NCBI GenBank assembly: GCA_025057395.1
Contig: JANWXU010000034.1
Span: 1 to 33,999 of the forward strand
Length of the DNA stretch: 33,999 nucleotides
Origin: Bacteroidia bacterium
Lineage (GTDB): Bacteria > Bacteroidota > Bacteroidia > J057 > JANWXU01
Reading direction: 5' to 3'
Shown here piece by piece: positions 13,401-18,502 of the stretch. The translations under genes and the position numbers were made by a program. Below the pieces are notes generated by a model. The model made no database searches, had not been told where the DNA came from, and saw only the letters and a list, made by a program, of their open reading frames with translations. Numbering within the stretch: the stretch's first letter is position 1; each line of letters begins with the position of its first letter.

Positions 13401-16400
13401 GAAAGTAACTGAGCCTGCTCCGCACCTTTGTACGTTTGCTGCTGTAGGACTGCCAGGTACAGGATTCACTACTACCACCCCCTGCGAACGGCTTGCGCTA
13501 GTACAGCTTATAGAAGTAGATTTATCCACTAACTCAAAGAAATAAGTAGTGGTAGTATTAGGAGAGGGAGTAGGAGTAAAATCATAAGGACTGATGTTAT
13601 CTGTAGCAATGGGCACACCACCTGTAGCAGTGTTATATACTAAAACTTCTGCTTGTTGCAAAGTACCTACATTCGCAAAAAAGGTAACGGCATTACCTGC
13701 ACAAATTTCTTTTGTAGACTCCACAAGCGTAGGAGCAGGTGGAAGTGGGAAAATAGTCAATTTTACCTGAGCGCGCGGACTTTCACAGTTAGTGGCGGTG
13801 TTGAAGGAAGATATGTAATAAATAGTAGAAGTAGTTACGTTCGGAACCGTTATCTGATAAGGAGAAGATACCTCTGTAATAAAGTTTCCTCCCGCAGGCG
13901 CACTATATAACCTTACTCTATTTCCTGGATTAGTTCCATTTACATCTGCAGTAAAAGTAATTGGACCGTTGCCACACCTTGCAAGAATTGAATTTGTTGA
14001 AACAGAAGGCAAGTTGGGAGGACTATTTACCGTCACGACTACTGCCGTTCTATTAGAAGCACAACCATTTGAAAAATTAAATGCCTCTAAATAAAAAGTA
14101 GTGGTCACGTTTACAGCCGGTGTTACGAGCTCATAGGGCACACTATTATCCGTAGCAATAGGATTTCCCCCCGAAGAAACACTATAAAGCCGCATCTGAG
14201 ATCCAGGGGGGGCTCCCATTTGGGCAACAATCGTTGCAGCTTGCTCACCACAAACACTAACAGGACTTGCAACAGGCGCTCCCGGATTAGGAAAAACGGT
14301 AAGCACAACTTCAGCTCTTTCACCTACACAACCTCCAGCAACACCCTCTAAATAATAAGTAGTAGTAGTGCTAGGAAGTACAGATGGGGTCAACAAAAAT
14401 GCTCCCGTAGCAGTAGCTAGCGGTGTTCCTCCCGAAGGAACATCATAGAGGCGAATTTCCGAACTTGGTGGTACTCCACTAGAAGCAGTGAAAGTAAGCG
14501 GGGCGATAGAGCTAGCACATCTCGAGATATTCGCAGCGCCCGGTTTCCCCGGAACAGGATTAATCTGAGCAATAATCGGTGTACGACTTGTTGAAGTACA
14601 GTTGGTAGAGGTTTCCACACTTTCAACAAAGTAAGTAGTAGTAGTACTAATTGCGGGAGACGTCCAAGTAGTACCACTAACCGTAGCAATAGGAGTTGCC
14701 GTTGTAGTTACTGTATATATTTGTAGTTGGTTTCCTGAAGGGGAAGCACCTAGAGTAATAGTAAAATCTACAGCGCCAGCCCCACAGCGTTGTGCAGTAG
14801 TAGTCTGGGGTGGGTTAGGGTTAGGGTTAATGGTAACAGGAATAGCAGTTCGAAGCTGACTAGTACAACCCGTCGTAGTATTAACAACTTCTGCGTAAAG
14901 AGTAGAAGAAGTGGCAACATTTGATAAGTTAATGCTGCTTATTCCGGAAGCAATACTAGGAATTGGGGGCGCTGGCGCCGGAGGATTAGAAGCAACTGTG
15001 TATAATAGTACCAAATTCCCGGGTATAGTACCCATGCTAATAGGAGATATTGTAACTGGTCCACTTCCGCACCTAGAAATAGGATTAGGAGGCGCTATTG
15101 GTGCACTAGGATTGGGATTTATTGTAAGCACTACTTGGCTACGAGTAGAACTTGTACATGATGGTGAGGGTGCTGGATTATTTATAACTGTCGCTGCATA
15201 GTAGGTAACAATATTAGGCGAACTTCCTACAGTCAAAGTAGGAGTAGTAAAAGTGTAAGGTGAATTAGTGATAGTCGCAATAGGCACTCCGCCTACAGGA
15301 ACATTATAGAATAGAACCGATAAATTAGGCACTGCCGTGACATTAGCCGTTATTGTGAAACTCCCGTCTCCACACCTGCTTTGATTAGACATAACAGGTG
15401 GCTGCGGTAAACTTAATATTCGAGCAACTACGCCGTGCCTGCCTACTGAAGAGCATTGCGTCGTTGTATTAATTACATCCAGATAGAATGTAGTCGTTGT
15501 GGTTACGGTTGTAGAAAGGGGAGTAGGGGTCGTGGCTATTGCTGTTCCACCGCTAGGCATTGTAAATAAACGAATAGCCTCACCTGGCCCGGGTGTATTC
15601 ACAGTAAAGCTAACAGAATTAACTGAGGCCACACACTGAATAACAGTATCTGGTAGCCATGTAGGGGTAGGATTAGGATTGATAGTTACAGTCACACTAG
15701 GCCGATTATTGTTATCGCTCGTGCAACCACTTGGCGTAACCACTTCTAGGTAGTAAGTGGTAGTAGTATTAGGAGAAGGATTAGGGGTAAAAGTATAGGG
15801 TGGTGCAGAAGCTGTACTTAGGGGTGTACCGCCCGAAGATACAGTATAAAATCGAATTGAACTTCCTGCTGGAAAAGGAGAGCCCGGATTAGCTTGCACG
15901 GTAATACTTTGCCCCTGGCACGCAGTTACCGGGATTCCAGAAGGATTACCAGGAATAGGATTAATTGTTGCCACAACTGCTTTTCTTGTAGCACTTGAGC
16001 ACTGAGTATTCGTATTGTAGTAACCTAGATAAAAAGTAGTGGTTACACTAATAGGGTTAGTAGTGGGGGCAATCTGGCTAGTTACAGAAGTTCCCACATC
16101 TGTAGTAACACTTACCACTGAAGAAGTATAGAGCCTCAGCTCCAATCCTGTTGGCGGAGCCACCGTAGCCGTAAAAGTGATAGTTGCGGGAGAACTTGCA
16201 TTTCCACAGGCCTGCACATCTGGAGCATTAGGCGTTGGCGGGTTAGGATTTATTTTTATGGTGATAGGTGTGTTTGTCGCACTTGAACATCCTGTTACCA
16301 CATTAAAAGTTTGAAGCATAAAGGTTGTAGTGGTATTAACGCTAGGTGTGACTAACTCGTGCGGCCCACCTACCGGAGTAACTGCAATAGGAGCAGGACC

Positions 16401-17873
16401 TGGCGGCGAAGAAAACAGCCTAACTATATTACCGCTTGTTCCTGGCGTAGCAGTAATTGTCGCCGAACCTGGGCCGCACCTTGCAATTGTATCTGGGTTA
16501 ATACCAAATGGAGCAGCTGGCAAAGTAAAAGTAGGAGGAGCAGGTATAGGGTTTACTTTCAAAACAGTATACTTGCGAGATGCGCTTACACAATTCGTAG
16601 GTGCCGCCCCTATAGTTTCCGAAAAATATGTAGTAGTGGTAGTAACATTCGGAAAACTAAAGGTACCACTTGACCCTGTAATAGTAGCAACAGGGGTTCC
16701 ACCCGTAAGTACATCATAGAGAAGTATTTGCGAGCTTCCGCCTTGAGCACTTACTGTAAAAGACATGGGTCCTGGTCCACATCTATATACCGTATCTGGA
16801 GCCAGCGGAGGGTTGGGTAGTGATACAATATTTGCTACCACAGCTGTATGGGGACTTAAACATCCTGCCGAGGGGGCAGCACTTCTTATATAGAAGGTAG
16901 TTGTTTGGGTAACATTAGGCACAGTTAGTAGGTAAGGAGCAGAATTAGCTGAAGCTATGGGAGGATCTGATAGAGTAACTATTTGTTGATCATATAGCCG
17001 AATTTCTGTTCCTGCTTGAGAGCCCATCGAGGCAGTAAAAGTTACGTCACCCGGCCCGCAACGGGTAACAGCTGGCGCCGAAGGAGCATTGGGTATAGCC
17101 CTCAAACTATTAATCCAGGTAGTATTAGCGCCTCCATTAGGCTCACCTGGCGTAGCATTACTCGGATTAGTTTCCTTGGTCCAGTTGCTAGCATTGCTAA
17201 TGCCTGCAGCACTATTGCCCGTGTAATGCACTGAATGGGCATTCGTATTAGGACGGACAGTGGCACCTGTAAAAGAAGCATTGTTGCCTTGGTCCCAATC
17301 ATGAACTATAGTACCACCGTTATTAAATAAAACGGGGTTATATGTTACCACTGTAGTAGAATTATCAAAGTAGGAGTTAGAGCCCCAATTAAACGAGGGC
17401 TCAAATAATGTAGAGTTATTACTTCCCACCACAATTTTATAGTTGCAATCTGTTTTTGAGAGATCATCTGGAACTTGATTAGCTCCATTTCCAAATTCAT
17501 TGCTTTGACAGGAAAAAAGCGCATCAATGTTATAAACTACAATTATAGTACCCGGCGGAATATTATTCCAGAAAGGATCGTTTTTAAACTCCAACAAAAC
17601 AGCACCCCCCGGGCTATCTCTTAGTCGCCACCCTCCTAGGTTAACAGGTCCAGGCCCAACAACTAGTAATTCAATCCATTCCGTAGCTTCTGTTAATGAA
17701 CTACACAATGGTCCTGCCAACGGTACTCCCTGCCCCCATTCATTAATAATTACAGATTGGCTACGAGCAGTATAAAACGAAAAGAACATTAACAAGCTAA
17801 AAAACAGTGCACAAGCTTGCCCCTTTACTTTGACTAAAAGTAGATTTTTCATATTATGTTTCAACTTCTTCAT
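1188..17873 (-). CDS. Giant secreted multi-domain Ig-repeat surface protein with T9SS sorting domain (5561 aa)
   Basis: This is one uninterrupted frame. In order it shows: a basic N-terminus and hydrophobic signal peptide (about 1-39, ending near ARSQS); a lamin-tail-like domain (about 40-255, opening with VIINEWG, later WIELLV and GGWRLRD); 27 'A' repeats (about 262-2752); 21 'B' repeats (about 2753-4481); four 'C' domains (about 4482-4855) with GNGPW/GKGPW and VTDANGC motifs; a 22nd B repeat (Cys 4872); a C-like domain; a SprB-like domain (about 5047-5110); Fn3; a second SprB-like domain; Fn3; Fn3 (to about 5470); and a C-terminal T9SS type A domain. The likely role is as a cell-surface or released adhesin/stalk exported by Sec and then T9SS, which is inference from architecture. 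No enzymatic domain is evident. An alternative start is ATG 17850-17852, seven codons in. Divergent from rpsO. Confidence 0.93.
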   Translation of the reverse strand: MKKLKHNMKNLLLVKVKGQACALFFSLLMFFSFYTARSQSVIINEWGQGVPLAGPLCSSLTEATEWIELLVVGPGPVNLGGWRLRDSPGGAVLLEFKNDPFWNNIPPGTIIVVYNIDALFSCQSNEFGNGANQVPDDLSKTDCNYKIVVGSNNSTLFEPSFNWGSNSYFDNSTTVVTYNPVLFNNGGTIVHDWDQGNNASFTGATVRPNTNAHSVHYTGNSAAGISNASNWTKETNPSNATPGEPNGGANTTWINSLRAIPNAPSAPAVTRCGPGDVTFTASMGSQAGTEIRLYDQQIVTLSDPPIASANSAPYLLTVPNVTQTTTFYIRSAAPSAGCLSPHTAVVANIVSLPNPPLAPDTVYRCGPGPMSFTVSAQGGSSQILLYDVLTGGTPVATITGSSGTFSFPNVTTTTTYFSETIGAAPTNCVSASRKYTVLKVNPIPAPPTFTLPAAPFGINPDTIARCGPGSATITATPGTSGNIVRLFSSPPGPAPIAVTPVGGPHELVTPSVNTTTTFMLQTFNVVTGCSSATNTPITIKINPNPPTPNAPDVQACGNASSPATITFTATVAPPTGLELRLYTSSVVSVTTDVGTSVTSQIAPTTNPISVTTTFYLGYYNTNTQCSSATRKAVVATINPIPGNPSGIPVTACQGQSITVQANPGSPFPAGSSIRFYTVSSGGTPLSTASAPPYTFTPNPSPNTTTTYYLEVVTPSGCTSDNNNRPSVTVTINPNPTPTWLPDTVIQCVASVNSVSFTVNTPGPGEAIRLFTMPSGGTAIATTPTPLSTTVTTTTTFYLDVINTTTQCSSVGRHGVVARILSLPQPPVMSNQSRCGDGSFTITANVTAVPNLSVLFYNVPVGGVPIATITNSPYTFTTPTLTVGSSPNIVTYYAATVINNPAPSPSCTSSTRSQVVLTINPNPSAPIAPPNPISRCGSGPVTISPISMGTIPGNLVLLYTVASNPPAPAPPIPSIASGISSINLSNVATSSTLYAEVVNTTTGCTSQLRTAIPVTINPNPNPPQTTTAQRCGAGAVDFTITLGASPSGNQLQIYTVTTTATPIATVSGTTWTSPAISTTTTYFVESVETSTNCTSTSRTPIIAQINPVPGKPGAANISRCASSIAPLTFTASSGVPPSSEIRLYDVPSGGTPLATATGAFLLTPSVLPSTTTTYYLEGVAGGCVGERAEVVLTVFPNPGAPVASPVSVCGEQAATIVAQMGAPPGSQMRLYSVSSGGNPIATDNSVPYELVTPAVNVTTTFYLEAFNFSNGCASNRTAVVVTVNSPPNLPSVSTNSILARCGNGPITFTADVNGTNPGNRVRLYSAPAGGNFITEVSSPYQITVPNVTTSTIYYISSFNTATNCESPRAQVKLTIFPLPPAPTLVESTKEICAGNAVTFFANVGTLQQAEVLVYNTATGGVPIATDNISPYDFTPTPSPNTTTTYFFELVDKSTSISCTSASRSQGVVVVNPVPGSPTAANVQRCGAGSVTFTAFMGTPPGQVIKLYASQAATTEISSDNTGPDYWLGTGNIQATTTFWLEVTSEKNCVSPRTSVVATINPLPAPPTSNGAVRCGPGTVTFTVAFGSPGGDRIELYTLPSGGVPLGPAAEFNNPPFFLQPGNVTTTTTFYPRTINTATQCTSVSGQVIVTIHPIPGTPVASDVSRCGDGVVTFLPSPGFPSAPVLRLFETSNSNTPIAVDNSSPYQLETPTAITSTTTYWIDAFNPSTGCSSSTRRQVVATHNPIPPPATNLIGNIEAQRCGAGVVTFTGIILQGTPPDPQNIVLRLYATASGGQIIASTPAPQPYSITTNQINSTTTFFLETFNQVTQCVNTNRVQARAVILQEPGVPNAVNVSRCDAGIVTFTASMGSPAGTEIRLYTQLGAATPVATGTSPNFTLTLNSVATTTTYFIESFNTSTGCASQWNQVVATIHPSPAAPNAQDVQRCGNGRVTFFASMGTPQGNKIRMFSGNCNGTLVDSTVSAPYRLSANVSDPTTNFFLQVVNTATGCTSQCLQVTATVNPIPGTPFAPPVARCGSGTVTFVASMGTPQGKVLRLYTTPSGGTPIAEGNTNPSNLTTPSIGFPTTFYIEAVDDNNCVSERFPAVAQVNLNPAPPSAPNQSRCGSAVMTITATMGLPAGQSILLYDSNNNLIGSPATSEPYLLSTVTPVLITSTYFIEAVNNVTGCTSATRTPVILTIFPVPGTPLVENVERCGPGTIRFSPVMQTPAGTQMRLYSQPSGGPILVTDNTAPYQLTIDVETTSNFYVEAVHTGTGCRSDRALAQAIINEVPAEPNIPEAERCGPGVVSFSNLSINANTQFLMYTQASGGTAIDTADAVNNILSTPSINTTTTFFVEAVTSAGCKSKRIPIRAIIRPSPAPPIVNVESVARCGPGVVTLSAQLTGVPAGDIMYVYDISTGGIPIATINQPPYTYTTENLSQSQTYYFESYSSSTGCRSATRTGVAAIINDIPSEPNILQPNLTRCNSGPVVFTATMGTIPGTEFRMYTSQTGGVPLVTGTSQLATPAIAVSNVPVTVSYYIESVKTNTSPVCRSNRVLVTATVYPSPGLPRVLGTDATVSRCGPGEVTFTVMMGSPAGDVIRVYSTAVPGSTPIATDNTSPYWLTVNVSTTTIFYFDVFNTQTGCASPLSVSGVANVNLSPGAPIVAEVSRCGLGQVTFTAVPTAPHTANAMYLYPQEVGGVPLAGDNTAPYELTSPQLVNTITAFWVEAQNTVTGCASTRTLVSAVVKPIPADINLGQDGPKCVGETLTLTANNGQNGVVYSWVGPNNFAAQTQDTRVTIANVTMANRGQYSVTATLGDCPSKVFTIDVTINPTPPLPLAQNNGPICAGDNLTLTASGVLGAVYRWRGPLGFDVQGPGPEFRRNGVTQNMGGTYSLQAIQNGCTSAVATTNVIINPIPTNVQLFNDSPKCIGDVLTFTATGAPGAFYRIVGPNGFIAQGSGPIFTRSNVQASAAGNYSVTATVAGCTSPPTTSLVVINPIPNPPLVGNDSPKCVGSTLNLTASGNYPPNTTFFWTGPNGFTATGSGPGFIRLGLTAADAGAYSAVAIVNGCTSAVASTFVRINPIPEMPEGGANSPICQGQTLILTTPGVPGVTYLWTAPDGFSVSGAGSTFSRPLIQDFEGGIYSLQAIVGNCTSAARTIAVVVNPGAPFPPTINVNPNQACSGQSLTLGTQLINGASYLWEGPNGFSSTLQNPIIHNITTANAGRYYLTVRVNGCTYPVAQTEVQIGRTPPRPSVGSNGPLCEGQTLNLSASTIPNVSYEWTSNSIAPFTSNLQNPSIPNARVENSGEYEVRAISNDGFGCQSEPAKVNVVIRAVPPRPVLSSSFVTACSGQSFNVDIVNTFDYPSGSSYTWTGPAGFFASANKLTRVNVQTTDAGNYTVYVRNGNCTSEVANVTVEVKQTPPPARISSNAPICEGNTLSLTGTFIPGVTYSWRVPPSNLVHPGNSGNPRTLDIPNATISAHQGVYTLVATNGACSSEATLNVVINPTPIIASVGSNQPICAGQQLELNAASLQTGVSFMWEGPNNFTAFSPNPIIYNATTLASGTYRVRARIGSCTSSVATVDVMVNPAPPQPPRARANTPVCAGSELQLTAEFIPGATYRWSGPNSFNSTLQNPVIPNVSVSNGGTYSVVAAFGNCASEPSTVRVTVDPAPTFVVATSNSPVCEGSPLQLSAPTYAGATYQWRGPGGYTSQEQNPIISSATSRNAGVYTLVVSIGNCVSAPVTVNVVVTQRPVIASVGSNSPVCANSELRLTATQIPNATYIWEGPQSNVVISPVHNPQLAAGTYMSGDYRVRAVVNGCTSAPMMTRVIVNPSPTPPIVSSNGPELCSGQNLLLSATEVSEASYIWTGPNNFTSTLQNPVRNNITVADQGVYSLNVIVNGCSLLTPITYEIVVRPVPNSPAILSNSPLCAGQDLSLQATPIAGATYQWQGPNGFSAQGSTVTRRGIRLVDAGIYYLITVVNGCTTPVASVNVVVNRTPVLTNGRDITLCAGQPLNLTTTFVPGASYSWSGPGFTSTEQNPTITNTTTLNSGTYSVTAVANGCTSAIATTRVTVNPTPQNVVAGSNSPLCEGATLQLTVSVPGATYSWSGPAGFTSVLQNPTITNVSSLNAGTYSVIVAFGECRASAVPVTVQITPIRGVLNATNNGPVCAGSTLNLAATPIPGATYQWVGPNGFSSTEQNPFIQNATTSASGTYSVTAFIGACVTPTATTNVIVARAPQNILAGNNGPICEGQTLNLTATFVEGASYTWFGPGGYTASQQNPSLFNASPLQSGTYTVIATLGSCTSQPAVTRAVINPRPITPTAGFRAPACFGSPLQLQASSIPGATYLWTGPNGFASTQQNPLRPNLTFQDSGVYSLTIEVAGCPSPTIYTRVSVRPQPSAPSVGTIPAGYCVGDTVKLLAIHPVRGTTFQWTGPNGFFANVANPSFVAAPNNAGTYEVRAINAEGCPSVAVPVNVVVHNPSVSFVSTNFSICRGTSSFLVLRATGNGPWAVRYLANLQPSVAIINTSPYILPIAPTETTVYTLVDVTDANGCKGDARGAITVTVNSTPDAEITGSPVVCAGKSAELTVKVKDISPTERWELIYQVGNNIQQPITGIGERTFTINTGPLQVSTTVQLIMVTNTDHSCTSDWSINDPKLSAFVRVNPLPQAVLNTVSQSICQGESLPLEFELSGKGPWQVAYRENGISRSLTLGDENAVSPATISLPWIPRQTATYQFDKVTDATGCSRDINEVLEVTVHPRPTITLIGNEASICEGENYRLSAIFTGKGPWTWAHYVNGTLVARVIGDANSPSPYTYDTLVQANSSLLFETYRVIDANNCSAQVRGANFLLNVKPRPTPPLVANSSPVCEGASLKLTATHPQKGIEFIWIGPNGFTTSDPNPTIRSVTASAAGDYSVATVVNGCTSVFASTKVIVGKAPTAVLSGGTINNCGNSPVNLTVTLEGVPPFSYAYSVNNSTPIIVNGVAASPHILEVVPPGVGTWNYNLLWVTDATGCRGGSTSGIATVVVTGDLRLEVIRLGGIGCNGGNAIVTLRASGGTGNYRYSLNGITNTTGTFSGLAPGEYVATVSDGNCIAAAVISIASLGTPVITGFSTDPATSQSQVTVNWDAVPGALGYNLSYRPAGSNADWTVISGIPLNSATVRGLAPGTNYEFRIQSVCSESNVSDWSMPRTHQTSSGCNAPIRIGVERNSPVSCMHNGGEIVVVASGGTEGEYLYSINNGPFDNTTGIFRGLAAGTYVISARRGECVASTTVEVAPLAAPVITTTAVTSTSMTLSWNAIPGAVSYNLRYRLVGSSTWNELGNQTSPVTIGNLSPATNYEFSVKAVCSGGITSQWSTPTTIQTSTENSCGAPTAIRVSNITPTSATVSWQAPTTSGVCYVLSYGPATQDPSTWRSILVPFGVTTTNLTGLMPGSQYGVVMRTNCALCSASSGTRSEWSNIVNFALPAKQGTEAAEIELQVYPNPNNGVFVVEAAEFTSPRVLLHIWDVQGKLVFEQEVDHTSGSKLIVPIDLSNASPGVYLLQVQDGATKQNVRIVVN
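4431..9617 (-). repeat. Array of 21 B-type Ig/PKD-like repeats in the giant protein
   Basis: Twenty-one tandem coding repeats average about 247 bp (82 residues). Each carries an early cysteine in a context like SPxCxGxxLxLTA, then a YxWxGPxGF core, usually QNP, then GxYxV, a late Cys in a GCTS-like motif, and a VNPxP linker. They are diverged rather than identical: the third repeat has YRIVGPNGF without the tryptophan, and the seventh and ninth modify the GPxGF core. A 22nd copy lies apart near 3258, beyond the C domains. The family resembles Ig-like/PKD-like domains common in Bacteroidota exported proteins. Boundaries are by eye. Confidence 0.85.
9618..17090 (-). repeat. Array of 27 A-type Ig-like repeats in the giant protein
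   Basis: Twenty-seven tandem coding repeats average about 277 bp (92 residues). The shared plan is an RCGxGxVTFTA opening, then IRLY, then a GGxPI turn, a TTTTFYxE strand, a GCxS-like motif and a NPxP linker. This resembles the Ig-like domain often found next to CHU_C/T9SS C-terminal domains in Bacteroidota (family recalled, not searched). Repeats 4-6 have the most divergent openings (ACGNASS, ACQGQ, QCVASV). All 27 retain an early and a late cysteine. Boundaries are by eye. Confidence 0.85.
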
Positions 17874-17903
17874 ATTTTCTGCTATTTATGTTAATCTTTA
17901 ATT

Positions 17904-17934
17904 CAAATCTAATCAAATATACTATGCAACAAAA
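17904..17934 (-). promoter_or_regulatory. Candidate promoter of the giant gene
   Basis: On the minus strand TAGATTTG (17904-17911) matches the Bacteroidota -7 consensus TAnnTTTG. It is preceded at an 18-base spacing by TTTTG (17930-17934) as a possible -33 element. A second match, TATATTTG (17914-17921), lies 10 bases upstream but lacks a well-placed -33. Which one is used cannot be decided from sequence. Confidence 0.4.
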
Positions 17935-18126
17935 GAATAATAAAACTATTTATCAATTCTTGGAGGCTTTTCGTTTATAATTGAGAATGATTCAAAAACA
18001 GAGGGAGTTTACTTCCTGAATTTTCAAAGAATAGCTATAGTTAGAAAATTATACATATTTGAAGGTAATTTAAGCAAAATTCTACTAAGTAAATCAAATA
18101 TATTGGAAAATAGTTTGTAAATTACA

Positions 18127-18157
18127 TTGTAGATTAGAGCCAAAAGTGTTATATTTG
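18127..18157 (+). promoter_or_regulatory. Probable rpsO-pnp promoter
   Basis: TATATTTG at 18150-18157 fits the Bacteroidota -7 element TAnnTTTG, and a TTG at 18127-18129 lies 20 bases upstream as the -33 element. Transcription would start near 18164, giving a leader of about 40 bases before the rpsO start codon. Confidence 0.65.
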
Positions 18158-18203
18158 CTTTATAAGTAACGAAGCAAGTTTCAAGTTTTGTAAACTAAAG
18201 ACA

Positions 18204-18479
18204 ATGTACTTAACTAAAGAAAAAAAAGAAGAGATTATCAGCGAGAATACGATTAGTAAAGATCCTAAAGATACGGGATCTCCAGAGGCCCAAATAGCTC
18301 TTTTTACCTATAGGATCAATCATATTAACGAGCATTTACAAAAGCATAGGAAAGACCATTCTACAAAGTTGGGACTACTCAAATTAGTAGGAAAGCGTAG
18401 AAGGTTGTTAAATTATCTAATGAAAACAGATATAGAGCGCTATCGTGCAATTATCAAGAAACTAAACATTCGTAAGTAA
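18204..18479 (+). CDS. rpsO: 30S ribosomal protein S15 (uS15)
   Basis: S15 binds 16S rRNA early in assembly of the 30S platform. The 91-residue product is close to the usual 88-89 residues and has the family's conserved segments: [19 protein letters not shown] in the first half, then [21 protein letters not shown]-like residues ([15 protein letters not shown]) and a C-terminal [14 protein letters not shown] helix. It precedes pnp by 23 bases, the classical rpsO-pnp arrangement. S15 autoregulates its own mRNA in several bacteria. The ~40-base leader here could form only a short AGTTT/AAACT stem next to the start codon, which is weak evidence. Assignment is certain. Confidence 0.98.
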   Translation: MYLTKEKKEEIISENTISKDPKDTGSPEAQIALFTYRINHINEHLQKHRKDHSTKLGLLKLVGKRRRLLNYLMKTDIERYRAIIKKLNIRK

Positions 18480-18502
18480 TTTGAATAAAATCTAGGCTGG
18501 AA

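Larger units (their letters stand above)
17874..18203. other. Divergent intergenic region between the giant gene and rpsO
   Basis: This 330-base A+T-rich spacer separates two genes transcribed away from each other. It holds a good rpsO promoter near its right end and candidate -7 elements for the giant gene near its left end. I see no ORF, tRNA or strong hairpin. A weak 7-bp inverted repeat around the sequence AGGGAGT..ACTTCCT (near 18002) has a 2-base loop and one wobble pair. Confidence 0.7.

Noticed and set aside
16359-16673. Plus-strand Arg/Ser-rich open frame overlapping another antisense frame
   Set aside because: Composition is an artefact of reading the A repeats on the other strand; no homology recognised.
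4431-17090. Regularly spaced repeats that might suggest a CRISPR array
   Set aside because: Periods are about 247 and 277 bp, the units are diverged coding sequence and no cas genes are present.
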